Shown: piece by piece, positions 5,653 through 8,046 of the stretch | Numbering within the stretch: position 1 is the first letter of the stretch | Layout: each line of letters opens with the position of its first letter | Source of the DNA: an uncultured Azospirillum sp. | GTDB lineage: Bacteria > Pseudomonadota > Alphaproteobacteria > RF32 > CAG-239 | Direction of reading: 5' to 3' | Assembly: GCA_902489675.1 (NCBI GenBank) | Contig: CABUAP010000053.1 | Location: 1 to 8,046 of the forward strand | Length of the DNA: 8,046 nt | Position numbers and translations under genes: made by a program | Notes under the pieces: model-generated | Databases searched by the model: none | What the model was told of the DNA's origin: nothing | The model's input: the letters and a program-made list of their open reading frames with translations, nothing else

Positions 5653-6399
5653 CTATTTTTTTGCCAGATTAGCCAGATTCTGGCGAAATTCGTCGGATGC
5701 AATTGAGCTCTTGTAAACCTGCTTTTCAATTTCCAGCCCTTCTTCCAAATTGGTGTTGCTGACCGCGGTTTTGATCAGTTCTTTCGAGGTGTTGACAGCC
5801 AAATCGGGCAGGGCGGCGATCCGTTCGGAAGTATTAAAGGATTCGTCAAACAGATAACGCAGCGGAATAATGCGGCTGACGATTCCGGCGCGTTCGGCCT
5901 CGCGAACGTTCATGGCTCGGCCGGTCAAAATCATTTCCATCGTTTTGGATTTGCCGATTGTATTGGGCAGCCGCTGAGTGGCGCCAAAGCCCGGAACGGT
6001 GCCGAGACTCAAGTCCGGATGACCGAAACAGGCGCTTTCGGAAGCAAAAACAATGTCGCAGGCCAAAACCATTTCGAATCCGATGCCCAAAGCATAACCG
6101 CTGACGGCGGCGATGACCGGTTTTTTGACATCGGCGATTTTTTCAAAATTCTCATACATTTCTTCCAAAATATCCTGATTGATGTCGGCCACAAACTCAT
6201 TAACGTCAATCCCGGTCGAAAAGGCCTTTTCGCTGCCGCGGATGATAATGGCTTTGACCGCGTCGTTCATATCCATGGCGGTGATGCTTTCCGCTATTTC
6301 GGCCAGCATCCGGCGGTTGATGGCATTGAGGCCGTCTTCGGTTTTGAGGGTGATGATGCCTGTGTTGTTTTTAATTTCGCTGATAATTTCCTGACTCAT
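5653..6399 (-). CDS. Enoyl-CoA hydratase/isomerase family protein
   Basis: This is a crotonase-fold protein of 248 residues, a little short of the usual 255-260. Family landmarks are AFSTGIDVNEF (59-69), PVIAAVSGYALGIGFEM (94-110) and FGHPDLSLGTVPGFGATQRLP (125-145). True hydratases use two glutamates, Glu144 and Glu164 in the rat enzyme. Here the first is E109 but the second is D129, and the oxyanion-hole glycine of the usual GGG is I106 (GIG). The C-terminus also lacks the familiar EGMxAFxEKRxPxF ending. So the fold is clear but the reaction is not: it may be a weak hydratase, an isomerase, a CoA-ester hydrolase or a non-catalytic homologue. The ATG at 6399 has AGGA nine bases upstream, overlapping the stop codon of the preceding gene; the gap is 11 bases, so it is co-transcribed with mutM. 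A hydratase-like gene here is common in Alphaproteobacteria. Confidence 0.9.
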   Translation of the reverse strand: MSQEIISEIKNNTGIITLKTEDGLNAINRRMLAEIAESITAMDMNDAVKAIIIRGSEKAFSTGIDVNEFVADINQDILEEMYENFEKIADVKKPVIAAVSGYALGIGFEMVLACDIVFASESACFGHPDLSLGTVPGFGATQRLPNTIGKSKTMEMILTGRAMNVREAERAGIVSRIIPLRYLFDESFNTSERIAALPDLAVNTSKELIKTAVSNTNLEEGLEIEKQVYKSSIASDEFRQNLANLAKK

Positions 6400-6410
6400 G
6401 TTTATATATC

Positions 6411-6797
6411 CTAATCTTTGCTTTTAAGAGTAATTCTGACCAATAACGGTTTTAGTTTTTCGCGAATGATATCCAGTTTTTCGCCGTCCCGTTCAAAATG
6501 CAGGCCGCTGTTTTCCCGGCCGGTCAAATGCCAGCCGAGTTGGGGCAATGTTTCTGCATAAAAAGCGGCAACGGCGGCAAAAGAAACATTGTTGCCGCTC
6601 AAATAAGTTTCGACAAACCGGCTTTCGCTGTTGCCAAAGGAAATATTGTCGTTTGGCTGCTGGCTCATCCCCGGCATCACCGGCAGATCCTCCAGTCCGT
6701 CGATAAAATCGGCGGCAGCCGATCCGGCTGTCAGCAAAAAGACGGCAACGGCAGACAATATTTTCAAAAATTTCAATTTTTTCAGGGTTATGTTCAT
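6411..6797 (-). CDS. Small secreted protein coupled to mutM, function unknown
   Basis: The 128-residue product begins with a clear Sec signal peptide: lysines at 6-12, a hydrophobic core at 13-24 and AAA before D30, so cleavage after A29 is likely. There is no lipobox cysteine. The mature part of about 99 residues starts DFIDGLEDLPVMPGM and contains FYAETLPQLGWH (79-90) and HFERDGEKLDI (100-110). From memory, similar proteins (DLPLMPG near the start, then FYxxTLPQLGW) occur in other Alphaproteobacteria, but I cannot name a family or function. The ATG at 6797 overlaps the mutM stop in ATGA, so translation is coupled. A longer frame inside mutM, from 6920, would hide the signal peptide and is rejected. 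The hydratase-like gene follows after 13 bases counted from stop to ATG. Confidence 0.82.
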   Translation of the reverse strand: MNITLKKLKFLKILSAVAVFLLTAGSAAADFIDGLEDLPVMPGMSQQPNDNISFGNSESRFVETYLSGNNVSFAAVAAFYAETLPQLGWHLTGRENSGLHFERDGEKLDIIREKLKPLLVRITLKSKD

Positions 6798-7630
6798 TTT
6801 TGTTTCACCGGGCAAAAAAAGGTTGAGCGGCCGTCCTGTACGATTTTTCGGATTCCTTCGCCGTTCTCCGGATTGCAGGTGCAGTTTGGACAACGCTGGC
6901 CGCTTTTGTTGTAAACGCAATGCAAATTTTGAAAATAACCGAGGCTGCCGTCGGGTTTGTGATAATCATGCAAGGTGGAACCGCCGTTGTCAATGGCTTG
7001 TTTGAGCACACAGCGGATGGCCGACACCAGCTTTTGACACTCCCGGTCGTTTAGTGAACAGGCCGGACGTTGCGGATTAATACCGGCGGCAAATAAAATT
7101 TCGGACGCATAGATATTGCCGATTCCCGCAATCAGTTTTTGATCAAGCAAAGTCGGCTTAATGGCGTTTTTTCTTTTTTGCAGATGTTCAAGCAAATATT
7201 GGGCAGTCAGTTTTTCGTCAAAAGGATCCGGCCCCATGGCGGCCAAACAAGGTTGCCGATCCGTTTTATCGGAGGGGCAGGCATAAATCAGGCCAAATCT
7301 TCTGGGGTCGTTAAAAACCAGCCATCCGGCGGAAGTTTCAAAGATAACGTGGTCGTGTTTTTCCGGCAAAGGCTTGTCCGTCATGGTCTTTACCCGTCCG
7401 CTCATCCCCAAATGCCAGATAATGCTGTAATTGTTGTTGAGATCGATAATCAGATATTTCCCTTTTCGGCGGTACCCGCAGATGCTTGCGCCGCGCAGCG
7501 CTGACTCAAAACCATCGGGGATATCCGTCCGCAGTCGACGGTTACGAACAGTCACTTCCAGAATCCGGGCGTTTCCGGCAAATTGCGCTATTCCGTTTTT
7601 AACGGTTTCGACTTCGGGCAGTTCGGGCAT
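6794..7630 (-). CDS. mutM: Formamidopyrimidine-DNA glycosylase, zinc finger altered
   Basis: MutM (Fpg) removes 8-oxoguanine and formamidopyrimidines opposite C and nicks the strand by beta,delta-elimination. The 278-residue protein starts MPELPEVETV: P2 is the catalytic nucleophile and E3 the acid. Also present are the helix-capping K58 (RRKGKYL), HLGMSG (73-78), DPRRFG (108-113), the helix-two-turn-helix AGIGNIYASE (168-177) and the finger arginine R268 in GRSTFFC. The C-terminal zinc finger has C247, C250 and C273, but the fourth ligand, expected in CPxCQ, is K276 (CPVKQK). An extra C252 and C238 lie nearby. The ATG at 7630 is fixed by the need for Pro2 at the N-terminus and by a GGTGGAG site; an upstream in-frame ATG at 7666 lies inside the -10 element. 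It heads a unit with the secreted protein and the hydratase-like gene. Confidence 0.96.
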   Translation of the reverse strand: MPELPEVETVKNGIAQFAGNARILEVTVRNRRLRTDIPDGFESALRGASICGYRRKGKYLIIDLNNNYSIIWHLGMSGRVKTMTDKPLPEKHDHVIFETSAGWLVFNDPRRFGLIYACPSDKTDRQPCLAAMGPDPFDEKLTAQYLLEHLQKRKNAIKPTLLDQKLIAGIGNIYASEILFAAGINPQRPACSLNDRECQKLVSAIRCVLKQAIDNGGSTLHDYHKPDGSLGYFQNLHCVYNKSGQRCPNCTCNPENGEGIRKIVQDGRSTFFCPVKQK

Positions 7631-7664
7631 AATCTCCACCACGCTGATTAATAAAATTTTTTTC

Positions 7665-7692
7665 ATTATAAATCGCTTGCGGATTTTTTCAA
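7665..7692 (-). promoter_or_regulatory. Predicted mutM operon promoter
   Basis: On the minus strand TTGAAA (-35, 7687-7692, five of six) and TATAAT (-10, 7665-7670, perfect) are 16 bases apart. Transcription would start near 7658, giving a leader of about 28 bases before the mutM ATG. This places an in-frame upstream ATG (7666) before the transcript begins, which supports the MPELPEVE start. It lies in the 94-base gap after the ribbon-helix-helix gene. Confidence 0.7.
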
Positions 7693-7724
7693 CGAATTTA
7701 TGCGTTCTGCTGCTAATTTTTATT

Positions 7725-8036
7725 TTAGGCGGGACGGGAAGATGAAATTTCGGTGATGATTTCGTTGACAAACGATTGGCAGCCGATGCCGTGCCGGCGT
7801 GTTTTTATTTTCCCCAACGGTGATTTGTTGTAGAAATAGACCATGATAATCAGCCGGGTATAATAAGTCAGTCCCAATTCCGAGTGATTACTGTTTTCGA
7901 TCAGCTCGATAAAATCATTGCGGGTGATATGCTCGTTCTGGCAGATTTTGTCAACAAGTTTCCATTCTGTCAGACATAGGCGCATACTGGTACGGCGGTT
8001 ATTAATAAACAGCACTTTGTTAACTAATTTGGTCAT
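7725..8036 (-). CDS. Ribbon-helix-helix domain protein (RHH_4-like)
   Basis: The 103-residue product resembles the small ribbon-helix-helix proteins common in Alphaproteobacteria (Pfam RHH_4, named from memory). The tract RRTSMRLCLTEWKLVDKI (14-31) fits the DNA-contacting strand followed by the first helix, and HITRNDFIELI (36-46) the turn and second helix. LTYYTRLIIMVYFY (56-69) fits the third conserved segment. The C-terminal 30 residues are basic and polar and not recognised. A role as a DNA-binding regulator is inferred from the fold; the target is unknown. The ATG at 8036 is ten bases from the window edge, with AGAG as a weak ribosome site, so a start further upstream cannot be ruled out. 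The mutM unit begins 94 bases downstream from its own promoter, so the two need not be co-transcribed. Confidence 0.78.
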   Translation of the reverse strand: MTKLVNKVLFINNRRTSMRLCLTEWKLVDKICQNEHITRNDFIELIENSNHSELGLTYYTRLIIMVYFYNKSPLGKIKTRRHGIGCQSFVNEIITEISSSRPA

Positions 8037-8046
8037 AGAAAGCTCT

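Noticed and set aside
6019..6414. 131-residue open frame on the plus strand antisense to the hydratase-like gene
   Set aside because: Shadow of a clear coding frame; no start signal or domain.
7631..7771. N-terminal extension of mutM from upstream in-frame starts
   Set aside because: MutM needs Pro2 at the mature N-terminus, and the predicted -10 element covers the nearest upstream ATG (7666).
1..8046. Enrichment of GANTC methylation sites
   Set aside because: A count by eye gives about one per 240-250 bases, which is the random expectation. Only the placement next to the dnaA promoter is kept as a weak observation.

Overview
The window looks like a chromosomal housekeeping locus from an alphaproteobacterium of intermediate base composition, probably a little below half G+C, with A+T-rich gaps between genes. 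Three things point there. The order mutM - enoyl-CoA hydratase-like gene - rpsT - dnaA is a recognised alphaproteobacterial arrangement. The dnaA leader carries a GTTC-N7-GTTC element, the LexA box type of Alphaproteobacteria, next to a CtrA-like TTAA-N7-TTAA element and GANTC sites. The ribbon-helix-helix protein and the DUF3750-like protein also fit this class. I cannot name a genus. No RNA gene, insertion sequence, prophage or CRISPR array is visible.

All eight genes lie on the minus strand, so transcription runs from high to low coordinates. From the right: a small ribbon-helix-helix protein (7725-8036); then a unit driven by a near-consensus promoter (7665-7692) with mutM (6794-7630), a small secreted protein overlapping mutM by ATGA (6411-6797) and an enoyl-CoA hydratase-like gene (5653-6399). 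rpsT (5279-5539) has its own promoter and a strong terminator. dnaA (3533-4984) follows, with a 155-base leader full of regulatory-looking elements and a 32-bp perfect palindrome as terminator. After a 280-base gene-free stretch comes dnaN (2085-3203), recF (864-2081) three bases later, and a DUF3750-like membrane-anchored protein (121-867) whose start overlaps the recF stop by ATGA.

The genes join replication initiation (DnaA), the sliding clamp (DnaN), gap repair and SOS signalling (RecF) and oxidised-base repair (MutM). The most interesting reading is that dnaA itself may be under SOS control: a LexA-type box sits on the predicted transcription start. Other points are a MutM zinc finger lacking its fourth cysteine, a hydratase-like protein with altered catalytic positions, a 13-bp perfect hairpin inside the start of recF, and two conserved but poorly understood envelope or secreted proteins translationally coupled to DNA repair genes.
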